64,000 bases of DNA. It comes from Paenibacillus allorhizosphaerae. GTDB taxonomy: Bacteria; Bacillota; Bacilli; Paenibacillales; NBRC-103111. Where the stretch lies: the NCBI RefSeq assembly GCF_910594985.1, contig NZ_CAJVCE010000002.1:310001-374000 (forward strand), in the 5' to 3' direction. How positions within the stretch are numbered: position 1 is the stretch's first letter; each line of letters starts with the position of its first letter. Shown piece after piece: positions 17,226-24,508 of the stretch. The position numbers were made by a program, and so were the translations under genes. The notes beneath the pieces are model-generated. The model was not told the origin of the DNA. It worked only from the letters and a program-made list of their open reading frames with translations, and searched no databases.

Positions 17226-17959
17226 GAATCGATGTGATGACGTTATTTCCCGAGATGTTTGAGGGCGTATTTTCTTCCAGCATTCTCGGCAAAGCGAAAG
17301 AGAAGCGCCTAGTAACGTTGAATACGGTCAATTTCCGGGATTATTCGAACAATAAGCACAACACGGTTGACGACTACCCTTATGGCGGGGGTGGCGGCAT
17401 GGTGCTGAAACCGGAGCCGATTTTTTCCGCGGTAGAAGATGTAACGGCGGGGTTAGCGTACAAGCCGCGCATTATTTTGATGTGTCCGCAGGGCGAGACG
17501 TTTACGCAGAAAAAAGCGGAGGAGCTGTCCAGGGAGGACCATCTGATTTTTATTTGCGGCCATTACGAAGGCTATGATGAACGGATTCGCGAATATTTGG
17601 TGACGGACGAGCTGTCGATCGGCGACTACGTGCTCACCGGCGGGGAGCTCCCTGCGATGGTGGTCGTCGACAGCGTCGTCAGGCTGCTTCCCGGTGTATT
17701 GGGAAACGAAACGTCGGCTGTAACCGATTCTTTCAGTACAGGACTGCTGGAATACCCGCATTATACGCGTCCGCCGAAATTCCGCGATTGGGAAGTTCCC
17801 GAAGTGCTGATTTCCGGTCATCACGGCAATATCGAAGAGTGGCGTCGCCGTCAGTCGCTGCTGCGGACGTGGAAAAAGCGCCCCGATCTGCTCGATAATA
17901 TAGAGCTGACGCCGAAAGAACGAAAGTGGCTTGAGGAGATCAAGCGGAACGAATCTTAG
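17222..17959 (+). CDS. trmD: tRNA (guanine-N1-)-methyltransferase TrmD
   Basis: TrmD methylates G37 beside the anticodon of tRNAs reading CNN and some others, preventing frameshifts. The 245-residue SPOUT enzyme starts [15 protein letters not shown]. It shows the knot residues [23 protein letters not shown] and LEYPHYTRP. The start overlaps rimM by 4 bp. It is followed by the rplS promoter and leader. Confidence 0.97.
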   Translation: MRIDVMTLFPEMFEGVFSSSILGKAKEKRLVTLNTVNFRDYSNNKHNTVDDYPYGGGGGMVLKPEPIFSAVEDVTAGLAYKPRIILMCPQGETFTQKKAEELSREDHLIFICGHYEGYDERIREYLVTDELSIGDYVLTGGELPAMVVVDSVVRLLPGVLGNETSAVTDSFSTGLLEYPHYTRPPKFRDWEVPEVLISGHHGNIEEWRRRQSLLRTWKKRPDLLDNIELTPKERKWLEEIKRNES

Positions 17960-17996
17960 CTTCTATTTAAATTATGAAACTTTATGTAGGTATCAG

Positions 17997-18025
17997 TTGA
18001 GTTTCGTATCCAACTGTGATATGAT
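17997..18025 (+). promoter_or_regulatory. SigA-type promoter of rplS
   Basis: TTGAGT (17997-18002) and TATGAT (18020-18025) are separated by 17 bp. Transcription would begin near 18032 and give a leader of about 150 bases before rplS. Confidence 0.75.
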
Positions 18026-18031
18026 ATGTAG

Positions 18032-18180
18032 CGTTGTGGCATTTTCGCCACGGAAAACGGTGGTCCTCTGCACGTGACATCGATAGAACTACATCTCGTT
18101 GCAACAGCCGCGGCTTCGGTCGCAGTATGTTGACAACTCAGGGGCGGCAAGAACACCTGTGTGGAAGGAGGGAGTCATCC
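18032..18180 (+). promoter_or_regulatory. Probable L19 leader (rplS 5' untranslated region)
   Basis: The stretch between the rplS promoter and its start codon is structured; for example, GTGGC and GCCAC pair around an ATTTTC loop near 18035-18051. A cis-acting L19 leader element is known upstream of rplS in Bacillales and is thought to bind L19 for autoregulation. Position and length fit this. I did not verify the full consensus fold. Confidence 0.5.
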
Positions 18181-18522
18181 ATGAATTTGATTCAGGAGAT
18201 TACGAAGGAACAACTTCGCAGCGATATTCCAAACTTTCGTCCTGGCGACACTTTGAAAGTGTATGTTAAGGTTATCGAGGGTTCTCGCGAGCGGATCCAG
18301 CTGTTCGAAGGCGTTGTGATCAAACGCCGCGGCGGCGGAATCAGCGAAACGTTCACGGTAAGAAAAATTTCTTACGGTGTCGGCGTTGAAAGAACGTTCC
18401 CGATTCATACTCCGAAGATCGACAAGATTGAAGTGGCTCGCCGTGGTAAAGTCCGTCGCGCGAAGCTCTACTATCTGCGTGGTCTTCGCGGTAAAGCAGC
18501 TAGAATTCAAGAAATTCGATAA
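18181..18522 (+). CDS. rplS: 50S ribosomal protein L19
   Basis: L19 sits at the subunit interface of the ribosome. The 113-residue product has [34 protein letters not shown] and the C-terminal [16 protein letters not shown] typical of L19. The ATG at 18181 follows AAGGAGGGAG. The open frame continues upstream, but that region is the untranslated leader. A strong terminator at 18533-18567 isolates it as a single-gene unit. Confidence 0.98.
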   Translation: MNLIQEITKEQLRSDIPNFRPGDTLKVYVKVIEGSRERIQLFEGVVIKRRGGGISETFTVRKISYGVGVERTFPIHTPKIDKIEVARRGKVRRAKLYYLRGLRGKAARIQEIR

Positions 18523-18532
18523 GACGAACAAC

Positions 18533-18567
18533 GGGGGCTTGAGTACCAAGCTCCTTTTCGTTTTTTT
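18533..18567 (+). terminator. Rho-independent terminator after rplS
   Basis: GGGGCTTG (18534-18541) pairs with CAAGCTCC (18547-18554) around a 5-base loop, followed by TTTTCG and seven T residues. Confidence 0.85.
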
Positions 18568-18596
18568 AAACCACGATAACGAAAGGGCAGAAGCTG

Positions 18597-19178
18597 ATGG
18601 AGCAAGATCAAACCGTAGAAAAAGCGAATCCTGTCAAAAACGAAGCATGGGAGTGGATCAAAGCGCTGCTCATTGCGGCGGCACTTGTGTTTTTTATACG
18701 CTGGCTCATTTTCGCCCCGTTCATTGTGGAAGGGCCTTCAATGGAGCCCAATTTTTACACGGGAGAGCGTCTGATCGTAAACAAATTCATATACCGATTC
18801 GGCGATCCGAAGCATGGTGAAGTCGTTGTATTCCATGCTACAAAAGATAAAGATTACATAAAACGCGTTATCGCGGTGCCTGGCGAAAAGGTACGCGTCG
18901 AAGGCGACAAATTATTCGTGAACGGACAGCAAGTCGACGAGACGTATCTTAAACCGGCGTTGGATGAAGCCGCAAAAAGAGGGATACCTTATAACAACAG
19001 AGATTTCTCGGAGCAAACAGTACCGGAAGGCAGCATCTTCGTGATGGGTGACAACCGATCGAACAGTTCGGACAGCCGGGATCCGTCTGTAGGCTTTGTT
19101 AAATATGATAAAATTGTCGGACGCGCCGATTTGATCTTCTGGCCGTTCGATAAAATCAGCCTCGTTCATTTCAAATAG
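18597..19178 (+). CDS. lepB: Signal peptidase I
   Basis: Type I signal peptidase removes signal peptides from secreted preproteins at the outer face of the membrane. The 193-residue product has one N-terminal membrane segment (about residues 20-42), the nucleophile Ser48 in GPSMEPNF and the general base Lys88 in YIKRVIAVPGE. GDNRSNSSDSRDPSVG is the conserved box E. This is the short Bacillus SipS/SipT form. It is followed by rbgA after 36 bp. Confidence 0.95.
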   Translation: MEQDQTVEKANPVKNEAWEWIKALLIAAALVFFIRWLIFAPFIVEGPSMEPNFYTGERLIVNKFIYRFGDPKHGEVVVFHATKDKDYIKRVIAVPGEKVRVEGDKLFVNGQQVDETYLKPALDEAAKRGIPYNNRDFSEQTVPEGSIFVMGDNRSNSSDSRDPSVGFVKYDKIVGRADLIFWPFDKISLVHFK

Positions 19179-19214
19179 ACGGGCGGGCTGCATTGGGAAG
19201 CAGAGGTGACTTCG

Positions 19215-20078
19215 TTGACGATACAATGGTTTCCGGGTCACATGACACGGGCGCGGCGGCAAATTCAGGAGAAGCTCAAGCTGATCGATATGGCGATTGA
19301 ACTGCTCGATGCGAGAATTCCTTTGTCAAGCCGCAATCCGATGATCGACGAAATATTGATGAACAAACCGAGGCTTGTGCTGCTGAACAAAAGCGACTTG
19401 GCCGATCCGGAAGCGACAAGAGCTTGGGTAGCTTATTTTGCCGAGCAGGGGCTGAAGGCGCTGCCGATCGATTCGGTAGCCGGCAACCCGGTGAAAGAAA
19501 TTATGAACCGCAGCAAAGAGCTGATGACGGACAAGATTGAAGCGCAAATCCGCAAAGGGATAAATCCCCGCGCGATCCGCGCATTGATCGTAGGCATTCC
19601 GAATGTGGGGAAATCGACGCTCATCAATCGGATGGCGGGACGCAAAATCGCGGCAACGGGAGATAAGCCCGGCGTGACGAAAGGGCAGCAATGGATCAAG
19701 GTCGGCACGGAGATGGAATTGCTCGATACGCCAGGGATCTTATGGCCGAAGTTCGAAGATCAACAGGTCGGCTTGAGGCTTGCCGCTACGGGAGCGATCA
19801 AGGAAGAAATTTTGCATCCGGAGGAGATCGCCTTCTTCGCCGTACGGTATATGGCCATCCATTATGCGGATGCGCTGCGGGAACGGTACGGCGTAGAGGA
19901 ATTGCCGCAAGATGTTGAAGACGCTAATGCAGTCGTCGAACTGATGGAAGCGATCGGGCGCAAGCGCGGCGCGATTGTAAGCGGAGGCCGCGTCGATCTG
20001 GAAAAAGCGTCATTGCTCATCCTGCGTGAATTGCGTGCCGGAAAGCTGGGCCGGATCAGTCTGGAGCTGCCGGAGTAA
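19215..20078 (+). CDS. rbgA: Ribosome biogenesis GTPase RbgA (YlqF)
   Basis: RbgA is an essential GTPase for late 50S assembly, needed for L16 and other late proteins. The 287-residue product has circularly permuted GTPase motifs: G4 LNKSDL comes first, then G1 GIPNVGKST and G3 DTPGILWP. It starts [10 protein letters not shown], matching B. subtilis YlqF. TTG at 19215 is chosen because AGAGGTGA lies five bases upstream; a GTG at 19206 overlaps that site. A terminator follows at about 20104. Confidence 0.95.
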   Translation: MTIQWFPGHMTRARRQIQEKLKLIDMAIELLDARIPLSSRNPMIDEILMNKPRLVLLNKSDLADPEATRAWVAYFAEQGLKALPIDSVAGNPVKEIMNRSKELMTDKIEAQIRKGINPRAIRALIVGIPNVGKSTLINRMAGRKIAATGDKPGVTKGQQWIKVGTEMELLDTPGILWPKFEDQQVGLRLAATGAIKEEILHPEEIAFFAVRYMAIHYADALRERYGVEELPQDVEDANAVVELMEAIGRKRGAIVSGGRVDLEKASLLILRELRAGKLGRISLELPE

Positions 20079-20103
20079 ACAGAAAATCATATAGAATCCT
20101 TCT

Positions 20104-20136
20104 GCCTTCAGTTTATACTGAGGGCTGTTGTTTTGT
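20104..20136 (+). terminator. Rho-independent terminator after rbgA
   Basis: GCCTTCAGT (20104-20112) pairs with ACTGAGGGC (20117-20125) with one G-U pair and a TTAT loop, followed by the T-rich TGTTGTTTTGTT. Confidence 0.8.
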
Positions 20137-20185
20137 TATGACGGTTATTATCGACAGCGAACATTAAAGAAATGGGGAGATCGCA

Positions 20186-20569
20186 TTGAACAGACAGCGG
20201 ATATTTACAGGTTCTCTGTGGGAGCCGGTTGTCGGATACTGCCGGGCAATTCGTATCGGGAATCGAATTGAAGTGGCCGGAACGACAGCAATGAAAGACG
20301 GCGAGGTAGTTGGCGTCGGGAACGCTTATGAGCAAACCAAATTTATTTTAGCGACGATCGAAAAGGCATTAAATGATCTCAATGCGACAATGTTGCATGT
20401 TGTGCGGACAAGAATGTTTGTTACCGATATATCGAAATGGGAGGAAATCGGTAAGGCGCACGGCGAATTTTTCAAACATATTCAGCCGGTTGCCACAATG
20501 GTCGAAGTCAAAGCGCTCATCGATCCGCGGTTATTAATTGAAGTCGAAGTAGAAGCGATCGTGGACTAA
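20186..20569 (+). CDS. Rid family (YjgF/YER057c) protein
   Basis: The 127-residue product belongs to the Rid family (NRIEVAGTTA, YEQTKFILATIEKAL, RTRMFVTDISKWEEIGKAHGEFF). RidA members hydrolyse reactive enamine/imine intermediates. The segment holding the catalytic Arg in E. coli RidA (VEVARL) reads VEVKAL here, so the usual Arg is displaced or missing. The nearby DPRLLIEVEVEA retains acidic residues. It may be a non-RidA subgroup with another activity. TTG at 20186 follows GGGGAGA. It stands between two terminators, separating rbgA from rnhB. Confidence 0.88.
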   Translation: MNRQRIFTGSLWEPVVGYCRAIRIGNRIEVAGTTAMKDGEVVGVGNAYEQTKFILATIEKALNDLNATMLHVVRTRMFVTDISKWEEIGKAHGEFFKHIQPVATMVEVKALIDPRLLIEVEVEAIVD

Positions 20570-20588
20570 CAAAAATGATAGAGTAGAT

Positions 20589-20630
20589 AAGACACGTCGG
20601 TATAATTTTGCCGGGTTGTCTTTTGGGTTT
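20589..20630 (+). terminator. Likely terminator after the Rid-family gene
   Basis: AAGACA (20589-20594) pairs with TGTCTT (20617-20622), and an inner CGG/CCG stem is possible. A T-rich TTTTGGGTTT tail follows. The stem has internal mismatches. Confidence 0.5.
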
Positions 20631-20702
20631 ATTTCTGTGTGGAAATGGTGGCAGTATACAGTCGGTTCAGAAACGCTTATTACGGATATGGGAAAAAAGG
20701 GA

Positions 20703-20731
20703 TAGGCAAGCCCCCTGATGCGCGGTATAAT
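20703..20731 (+). promoter_or_regulatory. Candidate promoter of rnhB
   Basis: A perfect -10 TATAAT (20726-20731) has a weak -35 TAGGCA (20703-20708) at 17 bp and lies 36 bp before rnhB. Confidence 0.45.
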
Positions 20732-20767
20732 GAGGTTCATGCGAACTTGATTATGCGGCGGTGATTC

Positions 20768-21379
20768 ATGGTGCTGGAGTACGAACAAGATTTATGGCAG
20801 CAAGGCAAACAGTTTATCGCCGGCGTGGATGAGGTTGGACGAGGCTGTTTGTTCGGGGATGTGGTCGCAGCGGCGGTCATTTTGCCGAAAGGTCTTGTGC
20901 TGGAGGAAGTGAACGACTCTAAAAAGCTGAGCGAAAAGAAACGCGACGCTTTATACGAGGTCATCATGGCGGAAGCGTTGGCGATCGGTGTGGGCATAGT
21001 TGACGTTCGAACGATCGAACGGATCAACATAAAGCAAGCTGCGCGATTGGCCATGAAAATTGCGGTCGGCCGGCTCGACCCGGATCCCGATTTTTTGCTG
21101 GTCGATGCGGAGAAAGTGGACGCGGACATGGAACAACTGGCAGTCATTCATGGGGACGCACTCAGCCAATCAATCGCCGCAGCTTCGATTATTGCCAAAG
21201 TGACGCGCGACCGGATGTGCTTGCAGTGGGACCTGCAATATCCGGAATACGGCATTGCGATACATAAAGGATATGCGACAAAAATGCACAGGGAACGCAT
21301 CGTGGAGTTCGGAGCTACGCCGATGCATCGCAAAACGTTTTTGCGGAATTTGGAAGTGGAGCAGCAGGTATTGTTTTAA
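20768..21379 (+). CDS. rnhB: Ribonuclease HII
   Basis: RNase HII cuts RNA in RNA-DNA hybrids, including single ribonucleotides. The 203-residue product has the first catalytic pair in GVDEVGRG, a further Asp in LLVDAEKV and SIAAASIIAKVTRDR with the last Asp. It lacks the N-terminal extension of B. subtilis RnhB (about 255 residues). The loop usually written GRGPLAGPVV reads GRGCLFGDVV here, an uncommon variant of a strongly conserved segment. The ATG at 20768 follows GGCGGTGA. Position after rbgA matches B. subtilis apart from the inserted Rid gene. Confidence 0.92.
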   Translation: MVLEYEQDLWQQGKQFIAGVDEVGRGCLFGDVVAAAVILPKGLVLEEVNDSKKLSEKKRDALYEVIMAEALAIGVGIVDVRTIERINIKQAARLAMKIAVGRLDPDPDFLLVDAEKVDADMEQLAVIHGDALSQSIAAASIIAKVTRDRMCLQWDLQYPEYGIAIHKGYATKMHRERIVEFGATPMHRKTFLRNLEVEQQVLF

Positions 21380-21435
21380 TCGAAGCGACTTCAAGGATGA
21401 CTTTATGTTGCCGATATATATAATATCCGGAAAAT

Positions 21436-21488
21436 GACCGGCAAGGATTTCGTACACAACGGAGCCTGGGCCGGTTTTTATCTTTAAC
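21436..21488 (+). terminator. Possible terminator between rnhB and ylqG
   Basis: ACCGGC (21436-21441) and GCCGGT (21479-21484) are complementary and followed by five T residues, but the loop is long (37 bases). Confidence 0.4.
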
Positions 21489-21540
21489 GGTACGGGATGA
21501 AACGATTGATCGCAAGAAGAAGAAAGGAGGTCCGGCAAAC

Positions 21541-23841
21541 ATGAACATTAGCGGCTTGCTTCGCGGCGTGATAGGCGATATGAAGGCAGGCGCTCCCAAA
21601 ACATTGGAGCTGAAAACGGGCGAGGTTGTCAAAGGCACGGTGATTCAATCGATTTCGGATCAAGAGGCGCTGGTGAACATCGGCGGCGTTCAAGTCCGCG
21701 CGCGGCTGGAAACGCCTTTGAAACAAGGAGAAGTGACGATGCTGCAAGTGCAGCCTGAATCGGATTCGGGCCAAGTGGTGCTAAAACCGCTGCATGCCTC
21801 CAATGTCCAGATCGCCGACGTTTCGCTCGGCGAAGTATTGAAAACCGTAGGACTTGGCGATTCTCCGGCAAATCGCCAGCTCGTGCAATTACTTCATCAG
21901 GCCGGCGTCCCGCTTACCAAAGATAACGTTCAAGCTTTTGCCGGGCTGGCCGCGCAGCTGCCTGCGACCGCATCTCTGGATGATTGGTTGCCATCAGCTG
22001 TCGTAGCGTTTCAGAAAGGGCTGCCGCTCACACCGGAGACGGTTGCATCCGTCAAACAAGCGGTGCAGGGACCTCCGCTGCATGAAACGCTGGCACAGCT
22101 TGCCGCGATCGCTGACCGGGAGTTGGACGGTTCGGCAGCGATGTCTCCGCATTCTAAGGAGCTGTTGAGAAGCGTTCGGCAGCTTGTGGATCAAGTGCGT
22201 CAAACGGCAGGACAGCTGTTAAAGACGGCGGTGCCGCAGCCGGAAGGAGTTGCAAGCGAAGCGGGAACGACTGCTGCAGGCGGTACGCGCGAAGTGCAGA
22301 CAAGTGTAGCTGCATCCGCTGCATCGAATACGCAGGCGAGCAGTCAGGCAAGCAGCTTACCGTCGGCCGGCGTTCAGCCATCGGCGGCACAGCCGGGTAC
22401 AGGCACGTTGCCAGCGGCTAGCGGGGGGACAACTGCTGACGTGGCTGCTGAAGAGCCACAGGCTGGTTCCACCGCAGGGGGCGCCGCCGCGCGCGGTGCA
22501 ACTTCGCAAGGGGCGCCATTGCCCAGTGCTGGCATGGCGGGCGCGGTTGTAGCGCGGCCTTTGGCGGCTTCCGAAGCAGCGCATACCGCGCAAGCAGGCA
22601 TACCCGCGGCATCGCTGTTGGACAGTGCAGCCGAAGCCGCACCGACAGTGGCTGGCGCTGGCGGCGTGAAGCCTGCGCCAGCTGGCGGCGGCGCCGCGCA
22701 GCAAGGCGCGGGTAGCGCCGGGGCAGTGCCGCAGCAGGGCGCTGCCCCGGCCGGGCAGGCGCCGGCGGCTGCGGCACATCTGAGCGCCGGTGCCGCAAGC
22801 GCAGCCGCCGGTGCGGCCGCGCAGGCCAGCGCTGGCGCCGCAGCGACGGCGCAGCCCGATGGCGCAGCGGCGCCAGTGCCGCCGGCAAGCGCCGACGGCG
22901 CGAGGCCCGCGCCCCAAGGCGCACCGGCCGCAGCGCAGACGGCTGCGCCAAGCGGCGGCGCTGTTGGAGCGCTGGATGCGCAGCCGACGCCGGGCGCGAG
23001 CAGCGCCGCAGCGGCGCAGGAGGCGGCCCCGGCCGCTGCGCGGGCCGGGCAGGCGCACGCGCCTGCGGCAATGCAGCAACCGCCGGCGACACAAGGCGCG
23101 GCATCCAAGAGCGGACAGACGCCCGCGCAGGATGAGCATCTGCTCAGCCGGTTGATGAAAGCGCTCGGCGTTGAGCATGAGCATCATTCGCTCAAACTGT
23201 TGGAGCATCGATCTGCGGAGCCGACCGTATTGATGGCTGCTGCCGGGGCCGATGCGATGAAAACGGCAGACACGCTCAAAAGCGTGCTGCTCCAGCTATC
23301 GCAAGCAAGTGATATCCCAGCGAACGTGAAAGAGGCGGCGCAGCAGGCCGTGCAACAAATTACGGGGCAGCAGTTGCTTTTAACACAAGACCGGACCGCG
23401 CTATTTTCCCATATGACGCTGTTTGTTCCGATCATCGCCTCGAACGGGGAACAGACGGCCGCTGTCCACATTCAATCCCGTAAAGGGAAAAACGGCCGTC
23501 TTGACGCAAGCAACTGCCGCCTTGTATTCGACCTGCAAATGAAAGCGCTAGGGGATACGATGATCGATGTGCAAGTCGTGAACCGGATTGTCAGTTTGCA
23601 TATACATAACAATTTACCGTTTGTGCAGGAACTTCTTGAAACGAATAAAGAAGAGATTGCGAAAGGCCTCGCTTCGGTCGGCTATCAGTTCATCTCTATG
23701 AAATATAGCCCGTATCCGGAAAAAAGAGCCGCCGGTTCAGAGAGTAACTCCACACCGACTAGCGCAGCGGATACCAGATCGGCGCAGCTCGCATCGGTCT
23801 ACGGGCAAAAACCGTATAAAAGCGTGGATATCCGCTTATGA
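21541..23841 (+). CDS. ylqG: FliK-like hook-length domain protein (YlqG type)
   Basis: The 766-residue product has three parts. Residues about 1-85 form a small barrel-like domain (GEVVKGTVIQSISDQEALVNIGG). Residues about 225-525 are extremely rich in Ala, Gly, Pro and Gln with very high G+C, and are probably disordered. Residues about 610-735 resemble the FliK C-terminal domain (MTLFVPIIASNGEQTAAVHI, NNLPFVQELLETNKEEIAKGLASVGY). It lies far from the fla operon, which has its own FliK at 44559. The gene is coupled to ylqH by ATGA. The ATG has AAAGGAGGT upstream. The function is unknown; B. subtilis YlqG is the closest named relative. Confidence 0.82.
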   Translation: MNISGLLRGVIGDMKAGAPKTLELKTGEVVKGTVIQSISDQEALVNIGGVQVRARLETPLKQGEVTMLQVQPESDSGQVVLKPLHASNVQIADVSLGEVLKTVGLGDSPANRQLVQLLHQAGVPLTKDNVQAFAGLAAQLPATASLDDWLPSAVVAFQKGLPLTPETVASVKQAVQGPPLHETLAQLAAIADRELDGSAAMSPHSKELLRSVRQLVDQVRQTAGQLLKTAVPQPEGVASEAGTTAAGGTREVQTSVAASAASNTQASSQASSLPSAGVQPSAAQPGTGTLPAASGGTTADVAAEEPQAGSTAGGAAARGATSQGAPLPSAGMAGAVVARPLAASEAAHTAQAGIPAASLLDSAAEAAPTVAGAGGVKPAPAGGGAAQQGAGSAGAVPQQGAAPAGQAPAAAAHLSAGAASAAAGAAAQASAGAAATAQPDGAAAPVPPASADGARPAPQGAPAAAQTAAPSGGAVGALDAQPTPGASSAAAAQEAAPAAARAGQAHAPAAMQQPPATQGAASKSGQTPAQDEHLLSRLMKALGVEHEHHSLKLLEHRSAEPTVLMAAAGADAMKTADTLKSVLLQLSQASDIPANVKEAAQQAVQQITGQQLLLTQDRTALFSHMTLFVPIIASNGEQTAAVHIQSRKGKNGRLDASNCRLVFDLQMKALGDTMIDVQVVNRIVSLHIHNNLPFVQELLETNKEEIAKGLASVGYQFISMKYSPYPEKRAAGSESNSTPTSAADTRSAQLASVYGQKPYKSVDIRL

Positions 23842-24143
23842 ATCAGAAGAGGAACGAGCAACCATACGGATTGAAAAAAGCGGTTGCGCTCAAATACGCT
23901 CCGGATTTATCCTCGGCTCCAAAAGTGGTAGCCAAAGGGAAAGGGCGTATGGCGGAAGCCATCATGGATAAAGCGAAAGAAAACGGAGTCCCGGTCCAGG
24001 AAGATCCCTCGCTTGTCGAGGTGCTGTCGAAGCTTGATTTGGACCAGGAAATACCGGCCGAGCTGTATCAACTCGTTGCCGAAGTGCTGACGTTTATTTA
24101 CCGGTCGGATCAACGGGCAGGACGGTGGGAACCCAAATCATGA
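23838..24143 (+). CDS. ylqH: Stand-alone FlhB C-terminal-like protein (YlqH)
   Basis: The 101-residue protein corresponds to the cytoplasmic domain of FlhB/YscU without membrane segments. LKKAVALKYAPDLSSAPKVV and VAKGKGRMAEAIMDKAKENG align with FlhB (54035-55120) just after its NPTH cleavage site, and EIPAELYQLVAEVLTFIYR matches the FlhB end IPADMFQAVAEVLAYVYQ. The NPTH motif is absent. It starts inside the ylqG stop codon and ends inside the yraN start, so the three are translationally coupled. The role is unknown; it may interact with FliK-type domains. Confidence 0.87.
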   Translation: MNQKRNEQPYGLKKAVALKYAPDLSSAPKVVAKGKGRMAEAIMDKAKENGVPVQEDPSLVEVLSKLDLDQEIPAELYQLVAEVLTFIYRSDQRAGRWEPKS

Positions 24144-24508
24144 GCGAGCATTTGACTAAGAAACAATTAGGCGCACTGGGAGAGTCGTCTGCAGCCAATT
24201 ACTTGCAGCAACACGGGCTCAAAGTGCTCGAACGAAACTGGCGTTGCCGGTCCGGTGAAATCGATCTCGTTGCGGCGGACGGCGAGTTGCTGGTTTTCGT
24301 CGAAGTACGTACGCGCAGCTCGTCAGGGTTTGGGACGCCGGCCGAATCTATCGATTTTCGAAAACAGCGGCAAGTGATTGAAACGGCCCAAGTGTACCTC
24401 ATGCACAAAAAGGAGTACGAGCGTCAAATCAGGTTTGACGTCGTCTCCGTGATGGCGGATCCAATGGGAAATGTCCGATCTATCGAGCATATCCGCGGCG
24501 CCTTCTAG
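24140..24508 (+). CDS. yraN: UPF0102 family protein YraN
   Basis: The 122-residue protein belongs to the UPF0102/YraN family with a Holliday-junction-resolvase-like nuclease fold. LGALGESSAANYLQQHG, RNWRCRSGEIDLVAADGELLVFVEVRTR contains the E-D-ExK-type acidic pattern of that fold. The biological role is not established. ATG at 24140 overlaps the ylqH stop (ATGA). Its stop codon shares the palindrome CTAG with the stop of comM on the other strand. Confidence 0.93.
   Translation: MSEHLTKKQLGALGESSAANYLQQHGLKVLERNWRCRSGEIDLVAADGELLVFVEVRTRSSSGFGTPAESIDFRKQRQVIETAQVYLMHKKEYERQIRFDVVSVMADPMGNVRSIEHIRGAF

Noticed and set aside
22357..23208. Long minus-strand reading frames across ylqG (up to 283 codons)
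   Set aside because: They arise from the high-G+C Ala/Gly codons of ylqG, are low-complexity Arg/Ala/Cys text and have no ribosome binding site.
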